Of a stretch of DNA of 64,000 nt, positions 44,395 to 55,779 are shown piece by piece (the stretch's first letter is position 1; every line of letters starts with the position of its first letter). A model generated the notes under the pieces. That model searched no databases. It was not told the origin of the DNA and saw nothing but the letters and a program-made list of their open reading frames with translations. The translations under genes and the position numbers were made by a program. This DNA comes from Hermatobates lingyangjiaoensis (Eukaryota > Arthropoda > Insecta > Hemiptera > Hermatobatidae): positions 62,001-126,000 of the forward strand of contig JAPFBL010000239.1 in NCBI GenBank assembly GCA_026182355.1. Direction: 5' to 3'.

Positions 44395-44815
44395 TGTCAG
44401 GACAATAGTCAATAAGAGAAGAGTAATAAGGTAAGATTGCTCAAATTGACAAAAAATTTCTTATTTTCAAAGTATTCCAATCAGAATAGTCAAAAAGTGA
44501 AGACTATGTGGGTATGTTTGCCTAATTTGAAAAAATTCCATTTTCATTGGATTTGTGTAAGTATAGTCAAAAGAAAAGGGTAATGTGGGAAAGTTATCTT
44601 TATTTTAAAAAAATCCTAATATCATAGTAGTTGTGTAAGAGTAGTCAATCGGAGAAGAGTGATGTGGGTAAGTTTGCTAAAGTTAAAAAAAAATTTTCCA
44701 TTTTGATAGTACTAGTGTAAGAATAGTCAAAGAGAGAAGAGTAATAAGGTAAGTTGGCTTAATTTTATAACTTCTTTCCTATTTTCATTGTATTCGTGTA
44801 AGAGTAGTCAAGTGC
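44395..44815. repeat. Diverged ~80-bp tandem repeat, 5 copies
   Basis: The landmark TAGTCAA-GAGAAGAGTAAT (with variants) recurs near 44405, 44486, 44566, 44645 and 44727, and a partial copy occurs near 44810. Each is followed by a GGTAAGTTTGC block and an A-rich/ATTTTCATT block. Units are about 75 percent alike, so the array is old. Confidence 0.8.
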
Positions 44816-46039
44816 TGAATGGTGTCACTATGACCATTCCATGACCGTGTAGTCATGAAGTGTTTGTTGTTAAAAGTGAAGATCTGATATTGTAATCTTG
44901 GTTTTAGACTTTTCATGTGGAGATGTATGGACATCACGCCGTCTATCGAAGAAGTCGAAATGCATGAACAAAGCCCAAAGAACTACAGGTAATCTTTAAA
45001 AAAGATATCTCTAATACACTAACTAAGATAAAATTTAGTCACTACTGCAGATTGAACTGAGAAATTTATCCTGCACTACAATATAAAGAGTGCAAACTAA
45101 GGAATAAAGAGTGATTTCGATCTTGGCTATGGGGCAAAGGACTGTACAGCGGGTACTGACACAAATTAACACTTTCAAATCAATGAAAAGCTGCAATGTT
45201 CTCAAATGATAATGGGTAAACATCTTTTTTACAAATTTGTGAATATTAATTTTATTTCTGAACTATACAACCATATAATCAATCACAAATATTAAGTAAA
45301 CGTCAAAAAGTAGTATTCAATAAAAAATGGAGGACGATCTCGTCCATCTTGTGGAACACTTACGAGGAGGGAGATATTTATGACTTTGTAATCAATCATA
45401 CTAGCTCTGTATCTCTTACCTTTGTCGGTAAGAAACTTTATTTATATTTTAAGGATTCAAACCTGCAAGGCTCATGACATGGAAATCTGGATACACCATC
45501 TATCTAAGAAGTAATAATTCCAAAATAAAATCTTAAGATTTACTCTCAAGATTAGGATTAAGATTTCCTCTACCTGCCTCCCACCTACTACTACAAGTCC
45601 CAACAAAATGATATACCAATAACTCAAAGATTTATTCCTGATTTTGCTGTAGAAAGATACAAATTATTTCATGTCATTTTTTAGACCAGCTGGGTTCCAT
45701 TCCAATATAAATCTGGGACCTTATTAAACATAAGTTTAATAAGGACTCTGGACCCTCAAAGGCTCCAGAAAAGTGAAAGCATTCACTGACTATAAGAAAG
45801 TATGCCTTCTTTGATAAACATGATGGTTATGAACAAACCATTTATTAGATTAAAGTTTTCATTCGCTCTGAAAGACAATAAAAACCAGTTTCTTTAATCA
45901 CACATAAAGAAATCTAGAGCCAAGTCTGATGTGATCTTTGATGGGACATCACAACTCATGGTGACCAGCACGCGAGTCACAGACTGTAGAGACCCTTTCC
46001 ATTCATTTATGAAGAGTGGATGACGTCACCTGTAGCACA
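44816..46039. other. No feature recognised
   Basis: AT-rich unique-looking sequence. AAACATAAGTTTAATAAGGA near 45726 is a short palindromic spot. Confidence 0.45.
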
Positions 46040-46792
46040 GAGGTCGATATAATGGAATCTTTGTTAATTGACTCGTCATACTGTTCTCTAAAGCGTCCAT
46101 CATCAGAAGAACCCATTTCTGAAGCGTTCATCATCAGAAGAACCCATGTACTAAGAAAGTCACGTGTTCTAATGGAATCTTTGTTAATTGAATCGTCATA
46201 CTGTTCTCTAAAGCGTCCATCATCAGAAGAACCCATGTACTAAGAAAGTCACGCGTTCAAATGGAATCTTTGTTAATTGAATCGTCATACTGATTTCTGA
46301 AGCGTCCATCATCAGAAGAACCCATGTACTAAGAAAGTCACGTGTTCTAATGGAATCTTTGTTAATTCAATCGTCATACTGTTCTCTAAAGCGTCCATCA
46401 TCAGAAGAACCCATGTACTAAGAAAGTCACGCGTTCTAATGGAATCTTTGTTAATTGACTCGTCATACTGATTTCTGAAGCGTCCATCATCAGAAGAACC
46501 CATGTACTAAGAAAGTCACTCGTTCTAATGGAATCTTTGTTAATTGACTCGTCATACTGATTTCTGAAGCGTCCATCATCAGAAGAACCCATGCACTAAG
46601 AAAGTCACGTGTTCTAATGGAATCTTTGTTAATTGACTCGTCATACTGATTTCTGAAGCGTCCATCATCAGAAGAACCCATGTACTAAGAAAGTCACGTG
46701 TTCTAATGGAATCTTTGTTAATTGATTCGTCATACTGATCTCTGAATCGTCCATCTGCAGAAGAACCCGTGTGCTAAGAAAGTCACGTGTTC
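46040..46792. repeat. 89-bp tandem repeat, about 8 copies
   Basis: GGAATCTTTGTTAATTGA recurs at 46054, 46174, 46263, 46352, 46441, 46530, 46619 and 46708. All spacings are 89 bp except the first (120 bp), where the CATCATCAGAAGAACCCAT block is internally duplicated. The overlapping minus frames with MGSSDDGRFR are shadows of the repeat, since 89 is not a multiple of three. Confidence 0.95.
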
Positions 46793-47394
46793 GTGTTTTT
46801 AAGTCACCCTATGAGACTACATCGCGATGTAGGAATCACAAGTTAAGCGATAAATAACAACCAAACATGAAAGCCAGATAGTACAGACAGTGTGCAATCA
46901 GGCCGAACACAAACTAGTTAAGGCGATTTAATTAATTATTACTTAGGCATAAACACGCCACAACAAAGAAAAAATCAATATTTGTTGCAACTTTTTAAAT
47001 AGTTTTTACTTTCGTTATTTTTTTTAATATCACGAAGTTGTGGGTTTTGTTAAAATAAATTCAGGCTATTGTAGGGGTTTGTAGAGATAAGAGGGCTGCC
47101 TCCAAATGTGTTTTGTTATCATATCATGCGTCAGAGAGCGTGCAGAAAGGCGGACCAACGCCATTGACGCAAACCAACATAGTGAGCAAAATATCAAATC
47201 AATCAGAATTCGTTTAAAAAGAACTAATCCATGAAACCAAAGAACAACTAGCTGACACGGCCAACTTCTCAACTATCAGTAATTGTCGTGTTACCTTTAA
47301 ATAAGCTTAATTAGGTATTTAATTATTAACAAACAGTTAACCCGAGGGATACAGTCCTGCTTTATAAATAAATATTCAATCAAGCAAAAACTAA
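46793..47394. other. No feature recognised
   Basis: Unique-looking sequence. Confidence 0.5.
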
Positions 47395-47635
47395 GATAAA
47401 AAATTTAGAGTGCCCTAAACTCAATTTTACTGTAAGTAAACGTAATAAACGGGTTAGCTACCAACTTGATTAGTTTCATTAGTCAAACACTTATTCGACA
47501 ACCACCCATCGCACCATAGATTGAATCAGAAACTATGTTTCATTTGGGTTAATTTTGTACATTAAGATCAATTTTATTCTTCTAATATATTATCTTAACT
47601 CATTAGCATATTTAAAATTGTTTTTAATGAACTTC
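47395..47635 (+). repeat. Repeat family C, truncated unit in tandem
   Basis: It starts with AATTTAGAGTGCCCTAAACTC and TTTTACTGTAAGTAAACGT, similar to the family start, and loses similarity before the next full unit. Confidence 0.55.
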
Positions 47636-48390
47636 TAAAAAATCTGGAGTGGCTTGCACTCAACATTACTATAAGTAAACTTAATATCAATGTTCTTGGG
47701 TATATAATATATAATGTCTCATTAAAGCATAATGTAAACATTTAAATGGGAGATGTTGATTCGTCTTTCATTTCTGAGGTACTTCAGATAGTGATTGATC
47801 GACTTATCAATGTATAAGCTTATTTTTGTACATCCCACAGCTGATGCAAATAATCTCATTAGTATAACTACAGCAGTAATAACATTTTTGAAAACCTAAA
47901 GTCAAAATTTCGTGATACAAAATAACCTCCTACAAGAGAACATGGCGTTTGTTCAAATAGCTAGTGGATTTCTTATATCGTTTACTTGACCTCCTTCTAC
48001 AATGAATATTTCAGTCAAATTTTTAAATTTAAATCAGAAAAATACTCTTATTTTCTCTGAAAAACATCATACATATCAAAGAAAAAATGTCGTTTTAAGA
48101 TAATTTATTATTAAGGATATACAATAATTACATTTATTAATCTTCAAACGAATGATTACCATTTTGAATTATGTTTTACATTTTTGGTCTTTTATAGAAT
48201 TATTATACTGGGAATTTTATGGCTTCTTAGTATTTATTAAAATCATTTTCCTTCCCCTTTGTCAAAAATCATATATACCAATTTTCTCTGAGTGAGTGTT
48301 ATCTTTTTTCCTGCGTCTTGTACTCTGTTATAAGCTTCCTATGAATGTATATTGAGAAAAAATATATTAGTAATTAGCCAGTTTACATAT
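47636..48390 (+). repeat. Repeat family C, full unit
   Basis: CTGGAGTGGCTTGCACTCAA at the start, AACTACAGCAGTAATAACAT, GGATTTCTTATATCG, AGAATTATTATACTGGGAAT and CCCTTTGTCAAAAATC follow the order in 18774-19611. The end differs and carries the TGTTATAAGCTTCC block shared with 5160 and 20385. Confidence 0.82.
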
Positions 48391-49020
48391 TATAGCCATG
48401 TTAAGAGTTATTATCTTGAGAACTGTATTTATACACACAAATACATACAGTTATTAAGTTTTATATACGTAAATTTTGATTTGAATATTTCTTCATCAAT
48501 TATTTATGCTGTATATATTCCCTTATAAGTTTTACTGATTTAAACATTCATAAATACTTCAACAATTCTTTTAAGATTAGAATTAATGGTTCAGATACTA
48601 TCATTATTATTCCTAATACTATCATGCATACTTAAAGTTAATAAGTTATTATTTAACGCATAACTTTCATTAATGCTTAAAGCAAGTTAAACCAATTAGC
48701 TATTAAAAGTTCATATTAAACTATTGCTAATAACTAAAGCTTTGTTAAAGATAATAAGAGACCCATATAAAATTACAATAATTGTCTTTAATATCAATCT
48801 GAAAACAATAATAACATTTCTGGTACCTGGTTATTTCCAATTGAACAAAGCATGTGGAAATATTATAAGTTGACTATTCATAAGGAATAACCTTCCTGCG
48901 GCCGCCATTACCAATTAAAGTCAAAATGTAAACAAACAGGTTATACTGCAAACCTTATCTATTATGATAATTTTGGGATATTACCTGAACCACAACTCTG
49001 ATTTTTAAACAAAAATTAAA
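48391..49020. other. No feature recognised
   Basis: AT-rich unique-looking sequence. Confidence 0.5.
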
Positions 49021-49137
49021 TAAACCTTCCCGGGGATATACCTAATAATTTCCCAAATTTTCACGGCGATTGGATTTATGGTTTTTGAATCTATCGAGTA
49101 CAAACAGACATACATTCATTTTTATATATAGATATGA
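49021..49137 (+). repeat. 3-prime end of an unclassified dispersed element
   Basis: TTTTCACGGCGATTGGATTT, GTTTTTGAATCTATCGAGTA, CAAACAGACATACATTCATT and a TTTATATATAGATA end resemble the common CGATTGG...ACAGACA...TATATATAGAT type of 3-prime terminus of some arthropod mobile elements. Only one copy is present here. Confidence 0.4.
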
Positions 49138-49370
49138 CGTTATTTATATCTTGTTTTGGAAGCCTATTGTAAGCAGGTCTCTTTGGTCCAGAGCATATTA
49201 CATTGGACCTTTAATGTAAAAGTCTTGGGTTCGATTCCCACAAAACTTCATATATTTTATTATTTATTCAGTTCAGATAATGCACGATGTTAAGAAAACA
49301 AACAATTAAACAAGATCCGTCATCAGAATTTTCTATAGTACAGTTATTAATGAAAGGAAGTTAATAATCT
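49138..49370 (+). mobile_element. Second tRNA-derived SINE-like family, copy 2
   Basis: TTATTTATATCTTGTTTTGG, AAGCCTATTGTAAG, TTTGGTCCAGAGCATATTAC (A-box-like), GTCTTGGGTTCGATTCCCAC (B box, exact consensus) and ATATATTTTATTATTTATTC match the order of copy 1 at 39716. The 3-prime part shares CATCAGA-TTTT. Confidence 0.65.
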
Positions 49371-49875
49371 GCACAAGGATTCAGTTGAACTGGCTGTTGA
49401 AATGTTAAAATGATGCCAAGTTACTGTTTGGTAGAAGAACGTTGCGGTGTTTTTATGAAGTAAAAAACACGTCAAAGTCATATGCCAACAGCCAGAGCTC
49501 CTCCTAAAAAAAGGCAACACTCTGCCAAGAGGAAGAGCTGGGCACCTGATGTTCCTCCATGTCTGCCTAAGAAAGTGGAAATTTAAACAAAAAAAAAACT
49601 AAAATGCTTTCGCTCCTTTAAATATACTCTTTTTTTTGACAAAATATATGTTTGAAATGAAATAATTTTTTTTTTACTACCATGAAATAACTTATACGGA
49701 TAATTTGGCTTTCTTTAAAAGAAAGAAAAGGATATAGGGCTCTGCAGGGGTGCCTCATCTCTCAACCAACTAGACCAACATTTTCAAGAATAATTTGCCT
49801 TCATTTTCAACCGAATTTCAACTTTCCAAAGGCTCGTGTCAAGCCGTTCTAAATTTATAAATCAATATTATATAC
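49371..49875. other. No certain feature
   Basis: A slightly GC-richer block at 49480-49570 gives a plus frame with CQQPELLLKKGNTLPRGRAG that I do not recognise. The remainder is low complexity. Confidence 0.4.
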
Positions 49876-49883
49876 ATCTAAAT

Positions 49884-50339
49884 CGGTATTTCTTAAACTT
49901 TTTTACTTCAGGGCGCACTTATGAAATAACCCAAGTTTGGGATGCATCACTGAATTTAATATAAAAAATTTAGCTCTGAATTTTGGAAATAGGAAAATGA
50001 AAGGAAATTAAAAGGAATAGTTTTTTTTAGGAGGGAGGGAGGGAGAGTGAGAGAGAGGAGAATGAGAAGAGAGAGATCAGCAACAAATTATTTAAATCCC
50101 CAAGAAAAGGAAAAGAGAAAACATTATCCATTTCTATATAAAAATGAAAGAAATGTCCTTTTAGTCTAAAAATCAAGTGGCGGAAACTTGACTCAAGACT
50201 TGAAAACCATGATGTTTCTAAAATAAATAATGAAAATTATGCAAATTTTTAAAATATAAATCTGTTACATAAATTTAATCCACCGTTGTCTTGGGACGCA
50301 CCTGGCTACCTTCCAGGGCGCACCGTTTGAGAAGCACTG
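49884..50339. mobile_element. hAT-like MITE, 456 bp, 8-bp TSD
   Basis: The right end CCAGGGCGCACCGTTTGAGA and AGCACTG is complementary to a degraded left end CGGTATTTCTTAAACTT followed by CAGGGCGCA. The flanking 8-mers ATCTAAAT (49876-49883) and ATCTACGT (50340-50347) agree at 6 of 8 positions. The interior holds a GGGA/GAGA-rich tract at 50030-50070 and no transposase motif. Confidence 0.65.
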
Positions 50340-50647
50340 ATCTACGTGTTTATTTCTTATGGGAAAAATTAAGTTCTGGGATTTAAAAGAAATGGGATTT
50401 CTGTTGTTCAGAAATCGAACAACATGCTGGAACGGATGAAGTTCGAAAGCTGAGTCACTCCTGTATTTTAAACGAATGACTAAGTAAAATGAGTAGCCAC
50501 TCTGCAGCTTGCCAGCAGTCTGATTGTGCCTATTCACGCTTCATATATACTTGAATCAATATATGAAGGTGTGTTCATATATGTCACATCTATTCACTAT
50601 ATACATAAAATCATATTCGAGCTAAAACATTGGCAGATGAATGTTAC

Positions 50648-50870
50648 TAATGATCAAACCCAAATATGAAATGGGGGGGAAAAAAAGACTAAGCTCTTTC
50701 AACCACAACAAGCGGTCTCCGTCAGAGTCAAAAAAACCCCAACTGAAACACAAGATGCAGAAACTTCAAGGTGAGGGGTTCAAAGGAGTGGGAGGGAAGA
50801 GTGGTATTTTGAAAGGGTGTAAAGTGCAGGAAAGGACAATAGTCCAGGGAGAGATGATAGCGTAAACAAA
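50648..50870 (-). mobile_element. PLE family B terminal repeat, long copy
   Basis: On the minus strand it runs from GGACTATTGTCCTTTCCTGC through CACTTTACACCC, the TTTCAGTTGGGG block, CTGACGGAGACCGCTTGTTG and GGTTGAAAGAGC to the outer end TTTGGGTTTGATCAT. The gene-like plus frame across it is a shadow of the repeat. Confidence 0.8.
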
Positions 50871-50916
50871 GGAGTACATTAAATTATTAAATCAATAATA
50901 GTAATGTATCGTTGAG

Positions 50917-51135
50917 GGTAAAACAAAAAATAAAACAGTCTCCACATATAGAAATTTAATAACATAAACAACGCGTTTCGAACAGTGATGCTCTTCTTCA
51001 GGCATTAACTAAAAAATACGAGACTCGAAACACATTGTTAATATTATTCAATTTCTATAAGTGGAGACTATTTCATTACTTTTTTAATCTGTTAATGTGT
51101 AAATACCACTTAATAACTGATTGCACTATCTTAGA
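50917..51135. mobile_element. Fold-back repeat family A, third copy
   Basis: GAGGGTAAAACAAAAAATAA and AGTCTCCACATATAGAAATT on the left pair with ATTTCTATAAGTGGAGACTA and a degraded ACTTTTTTAATCTG on the right. The left arm has ACGCGTTTCGAACAGTGATG and CTCTTCTTCAGG (minus-strand CTGAAGA ... GAAA). In the right arm the CTGAAGA box has been deleted. Confidence 0.72.
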
Positions 51136-51747
51136 ATTAAGAAATGCACTATCGGAAATGACACTCGGACCTAAGTACGGATGTCTGTTACCCCAGTACG
51201 GCTTAACTTAATGATGAGCTAGAAATAACGTTCGAATGTCACACGGAACATATTGATCTGTCTAAAACAGTCAAGTATAGTCAAGTTTCTGAACCCCTGA
51301 CATCCTGTTCTGTTGTTTCATTGTTATAAAAAAAATTTTGAGTTGTTTCCACCTTTTCCAGCCCAATTCTTCATTCACAGTTTTTTTTTTTTCAAAATTT
51401 ACTTAATACAGACGATATTAACACATATTCCCAGAATAGTCTCCGTTTCAAAAAACTCTAAATATTTCTTTTTAAGATTTACTAATCTATTTTAAGGTAT
51501 AGATTAGTGTAATACCAATATTTGGTAGACTGTATAAACTGTTACATTAGTCTCAAAATAAATGGCAAACTAGAGTTGATAGGAGAGTTGTAAGAAAAAC
51601 AGTAAAAAAGAATTTATAAATTGTAAAAAAACAATGAATGATCTTATAAAATAAAACAGATGATAGGAATGCCACTTATCAAAATATTAGAGGAAACTGA
51701 TTGGTCGATACATAGAAGCTTTTATTTTATAAAGAAAAAAATTTTTA
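51136..51747. other. No feature recognised
   Basis: AT-rich unique-looking sequence. Confidence 0.5.
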
Positions 51748-51762
51748 ACTATTATTTAAAAA

Positions 51763-52105
51763 GGCCAGGTTAGCTTAGTGATTAACGTACTCACCTCTGA
51801 ACTGGTAGGTCCAGGGTTCGATCCCCACCTGGCCCTCGATTTATTCACGTGGGTGGTGAATTAATCTAAGCATGTTGTCCCGTCGGTTAAACCGTCGGTC
51901 CCAAGCCTGTACGCTGTCAGGTACTAGTTGAAGATCCCTATTCTAAATACACTTGAGTTAGGTAATATTTAGAACTCCTAATTTAGAATCAATAGGCCCA
52001 TTACTACAATGAGTGCCAAATAATAAATGATCCACACTTTCCGCCCCTAGAACACCACTAAAAGGTGAAACACTGAACAGCGTGGGCGTTAGAAAACAAA
52101 CAAAC
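51763..52105 (+). mobile_element. tRNA-derived SINE, tail type 2, with TSD
   Basis: The best-preserved head in the window: GGCCAGGTTAGCTTAGTGAT, CTGAACTGGTAGGTCCAGGG and TTCGATCCCCACCTGGCC. Its ends could pair as a tRNA acceptor stem. The tail has CACTTTCCGCCCCTAGAACA and GTGGGCGTTAGAAAACAAAC. Near-identical 15-mers ACTATTATTTAAAAA and ACTATTACTTGAAAA flank it at 51748-51762 and 52106-52120. Confidence 0.93.
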
Positions 52106-52120
52106 ACTATTACTTGAAAA

Positions 52121-52690
52121 GAAAATGGCGGCACTATGTTTAATTACATTTCACATTGAATCACTTTAGACACTGAAGACTTTGTGAAGTGACACACACA
52201 TCGCATCATAATGATATGATGGATGACAACTGTTTTGAATCAGTTTTCAGCATTAGGGCTGATTGCAGAGTCATTCAAGATAGTAGAATCAGCATTTATA
52301 AGCACTGGAGCAGAAGGAAGCAGCCAGGCGAAATATTAATATTTGCCCAAGTTACAGTTCATAGAATGCCACCAGCTCTGAGAAAGGCCTTTACACGTAA
52401 ATGGCACAATCGATCAATTAATTCACATGTATCTTTCCCTAACATGTTTACTTTGCAGATGACTCTTATCAAACTAATGATAAGTTAATCTTGACTGGTA
52501 AATCAATATTTAGCATGTGTGTTCAAGCATAAAATGATCACATTTAGCCTAGAGAGTAAGTGAAGCACTCAGCGTTTAATAAAGCAACAAACATTATAAT
52601 CAACTGAGAAACGGCACTCACTGTTAATTGACATCACAAATCATTATACAGTGTTTCTAACAATGATCATTAATGATATTATAATCAACC
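52121..52690. other. No feature recognised
   Basis: A 99-codon plus frame at 52189-52488 has no recognisable motif and no splice or promoter support. Confidence 0.45.
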
Positions 52691-53116
52691 GCAGAATCAG
52701 TTTACTCAGTCATTTGATGGAGTCAGCAAATTCAATTTATAAGCAGTGTAGCTAAAAAGCATAGAAATTATAATCAACCAGCAAACAGACCCGTCTTTGA
52801 CGGAGTCACAAATTCAATTATACAGTGTATTCTAAAATATCATTAGAAATTATAATCAACCAGCAAACAGACCCGTCTTTGACGGAGTCACAAATTCAAT
52901 TATACAGTGTATTCTAAAATATCATTAGAAATTATTGACGATCAAACAGATCAAATATTTTTCAGCAAACACCGTCTTTGACGGAGTCACAAATTCAATT
53001 ATACAGTGTATTCTAAAATATCATTAGAAATTATAATCAACCAGACCCGTCTTTGACGGAGTCACAAATTCAATTATACAGTGTATTCTAAAATATCATT
53101 AGAAATTATAGAATAG
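52691..53116. repeat. Irregular 75-99-bp tandem repeat, about 5 copies
   Basis: GTCTTTGACGGAGTCACAAA recurs at 52793, 52875, 52974 and 53049, and a diverged copy precedes them near 52720. The units share the AATTATACAGTGTATTCTAA block and differ by indels in the AATCAACCAGCAAACAG segment. Confidence 0.9.
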
Positions 53117-53977
53117 TAGAAAATATTATTATTATCACAGTGTTAAGCAAATGTCTCTGTATACACCTCATTAGATGTCTGTCCTTCAGGTTTATGAAAG
53201 AACAAACAGTTGAAACCACTGACTCTTGGGCAAGCAAACTATGGGTAAAGTTGACCATGTGAGAAAAATCGACAAACCGACAGACATTTCTCTAAGGGTG
53301 GATTCGGTTTCTCTAATGTATGAAACGAAAAGAAAACTTGAAATGAGTCAGTTCTAAGCAATGTAGAAACAAAATCATTATTTTATTTATATAGATTAAA
53401 ATCAACTAACAATATCTGCTTGCTACAGTAAAAATACCTGTATATTTTTTAACTATATACTTGTGTAGCCAGCCAAACACATCTTAAAAATGCAATTCTA
53501 AGTTTCGATTCTAAGTTGAACTTCCAATCCATTCAAATCTTAGCCTTTAAGATAGTCATACACAAATCTACAGTCAAAGTTTCCGCTCTGACTTATGGTG
53601 ACTGAGTTTGCTTGAGAAAAAATTGTTGGGCAAACAGACAGAAATTTGTCTAATTTTTTTTTTTCGGTTTTTCCAATATATAAAACGTAAAGATAAGTGC
53701 AAATAAATCAGTTTTAAGCAATGAACAGACAAAACCTTTCTTTTGTCTAGAATTTGTATAGAATACGAGTATATTATTAAAATTTATATCAAAAACAAAT
53801 TTCAACTCTAAATTAAACTATTTGAACTAAATTAATAAAGTAAAGAGATGAGGTTTAAAGAACAAAACTGAGAGGCAGTCAGTGTAAAATTAACAAAAAG
53901 AATTCTCGATAATTAATACAACTAATTTCTTTTAAGGTGAGAAGTAAACTACACCCTAACTTAACATTAAATACCTC
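53117..53977. repeat. Old duplicated segment (two diverged copies)
   Basis: The segments 53245-53405 and 53605-53770 share GACAGACATTTCTCTAAGGG / GACAGAAATTTGTCTAATTT, then TTTCGGTTT, AAAACGTAAAG-like and CAGTTTTAAGCAATG blocks in order. Identity is about 65-70 percent. The rest is AT-rich. Confidence 0.4.
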
Positions 53978-54257
53978 CGTTCTAAGATAGTGCAGTCAGT
54001 TATTATGTCGAAGTTACTCATTGTAGGGTAAAAAAGTTACTGAAATAGTTTTTACAAATAGAAGTTTAATAATATGAACAACGCGTTTCAAAACATAGTG
54101 TTCTTCTATGTGTAGACCTTTTATACCACATACAACAGTTGCACCATATAAACTCAACCTTGGTTGTTGTCTGGAGAAGACTATGTGTTCGAAATGCATT
54201 GTTTATGTTATTAAATTTCTATATATCGAGGCTATTTCATTAAGGTTTTTACCCTAC
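53978..54257. mobile_element. Fold-back repeat family A, fourth copy
   Basis: TTGTAGGGTAAAAAAGTTAC at 54023 pairs with TTTTTACCCTA at 54246-54256. The left arm keeps ACGCGTTTCAAAACATAGTG and TTCTTCTA; the right arm keeps TGTGTTCGAAATGCATTGTT but its first box is CTGGAGA. The outer flank shared with the other copies starts near 53978 (TTCTAAGATAGTGCAGTCAG). Confidence 0.7.
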
Positions 54258-55038
54258 TAATACCTAAGTAATAAAGATTCAACTGTCAATTATACATTAC
54301 TTTATTAATTATTTGCTAATTAAGAGAATGAGACTAGAATGAACTTCCACTTGGTAGTCAACACTGCATGAATATTCTAGATAGTAAACACTGAGAATAC
54401 TGCTTACTAATATATGCTCAATGATTCCCCACGTGACTGTTTTTTTTACCATTTTTCGGTAGGAAGGGACCAGGTCTTTGACAAAGGCTAACTTGACAGG
54501 CACCGTAGTTAGCAGAGAAAGCTCGCCCTCTCTGGGAGGCAGGCTTGAATTAAACACACTTCTCACATTCGATAGGCCAGTCCGATCCTATACCCCCCAG
54601 ACGCATCAAAAACTCTACAAAACTAAACACTGCTTCAGGCTCACAACTGAAAATATCCTCTTTTTATAGTAAAAAAGTTTCCTAACATCTGAATGTATGA
54701 ATTTATTTATTGATCGCGCCCAAACAGAGCCATCTTTCAAATAAGCTCTAAATAACTCCTATCCAAGATATAATTTAAGATTACAAACAAAACATATAAC
54801 TATTTATAATATTGTTAGATGGGTGTATAACGACAGTAAAGCAATAGTATAAATAGAATTCAATATATACATATACTTCCCTTGTCTTTAATACTTACTT
54901 TCTTTCAACACTTTTATTTTACGTTAACTGCTTTGAATATTTTTATTTTCTTTTCAAATTAATTTACCTTTTATTATTCTTTACTAATTAAATATATATA
55001 AATAAAAAGAACCATTCAATGTTTTGAATAAAAAAAAA
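54258..55038. other. No certain feature
   Basis: This interval precedes the PLE coding remnant on the same strand. I cannot recognise PLE reverse-transcriptase motifs here; a GC-richer block at 54470-54600 has no motif. Confidence 0.4.
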
Positions 55039-55755
55039 ATTCTGTTTTTAGAAATATGTTTTTGAGGGCGTTAAGAGTTTGCTCCCCTGAATTCCTTAAT
55101 GATGAAATTAATAACATTAGGTCAATTATCCTATCATTAAAATACTCCTCCTCTTACATGGACTTATTTCTGAAGGGTGCTAGAAAAACCTCTAATATTT
55201 CAACAGAGCCCCGTTCATTGTTAAATGCCATAGTTCTACCGTACCTTGAATCTTTGGACCCTCTTCCAAGACTAGCGAAACAACTTGATTTTAATATAGT
55301 GTTTTCTAATCATAATAACGTGGGCAATAAGTTAAATTAGGACAGATTCATAGTATATCGTCAACATATCCATACCATTTACCATGTCTAGGCAATATTG
55401 AGCTTAACATTTTACTTTCAAAGAATTCCATGTATAAATTACCGATGGTATTTATAAAATCCCGTGCAAAAATTGACACTAAATTTGTATTGTTCAAACT
55501 GGTAAATCTTTAAAAACACTTGTACAACAACACCAATACAAGTAGAATACAAGTACAAGTAGACAAGAAGAAGAAGCGCCTAATTCTTGCATAAAAACAA
55601 TGAATCATTGGACAGGAGCTAAATTTATTAACTATGAAAAATCGATGTTCTTAAGAAATATTATTGAGTCATCGCTGATTAAATGTAATACATCAAATAT
55701 TATAAATATTAGTAACGGGTTGTTCCGGCTTGACTCAGTGTTAACGATGCAATAG
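55039..55755 (+). pseudogene. Penelope-like element ORF remnant (RT end and GIY-YIG region)
   Basis: Three collinear plus-strand segments match the C-terminal half of PLE proteins. The first (55056-55340) reads FLRALRVCSPEFLNDEINNI, then ARKTSN and LPYLESLDPLPRLAKQL with FNIVFSNHNNV, the linker between reverse transcriptase and endonuclease. The second (55444-55520) reads DGIYKIPCKN and, after stops, VQTGKSLKT, the GIY-YIG endonuclease start (GIY, then normally YIGQTG). The third (55600-55755) reads NHWTGAKFINYEKSMFLRNI, IESSLIK and NIINISNGLFRLDSV, the typical C-terminal end. In-frame stops and a frameshift between segments make it inactive. A family B terminal repeat follows within 50 bp. 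Confidence 0.88.
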
Positions 55756-55779
55756 CCTCTTCTAAGAGGGTAGACAGCT

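Noticed and set aside
46003..46681. Overlapping minus-strand frames reading MGSSDDGRFR repeats
   Set aside because: They are produced by the 89-bp tandem repeat; the period is not a multiple of three, so the frame drifts from unit to unit.
51763..51835. A functional tRNA gene in the SINE head
   Set aside because: The tRNA-like head is followed by the standard SINE body and tail and flanked by a target duplication; the same head occurs in many diverged copies.
52189..52488. 99-codon plus-strand ORF as a host exon
   Set aside because: No recognisable motif, no splice context, and the composition matches the flanking non-coding DNA.
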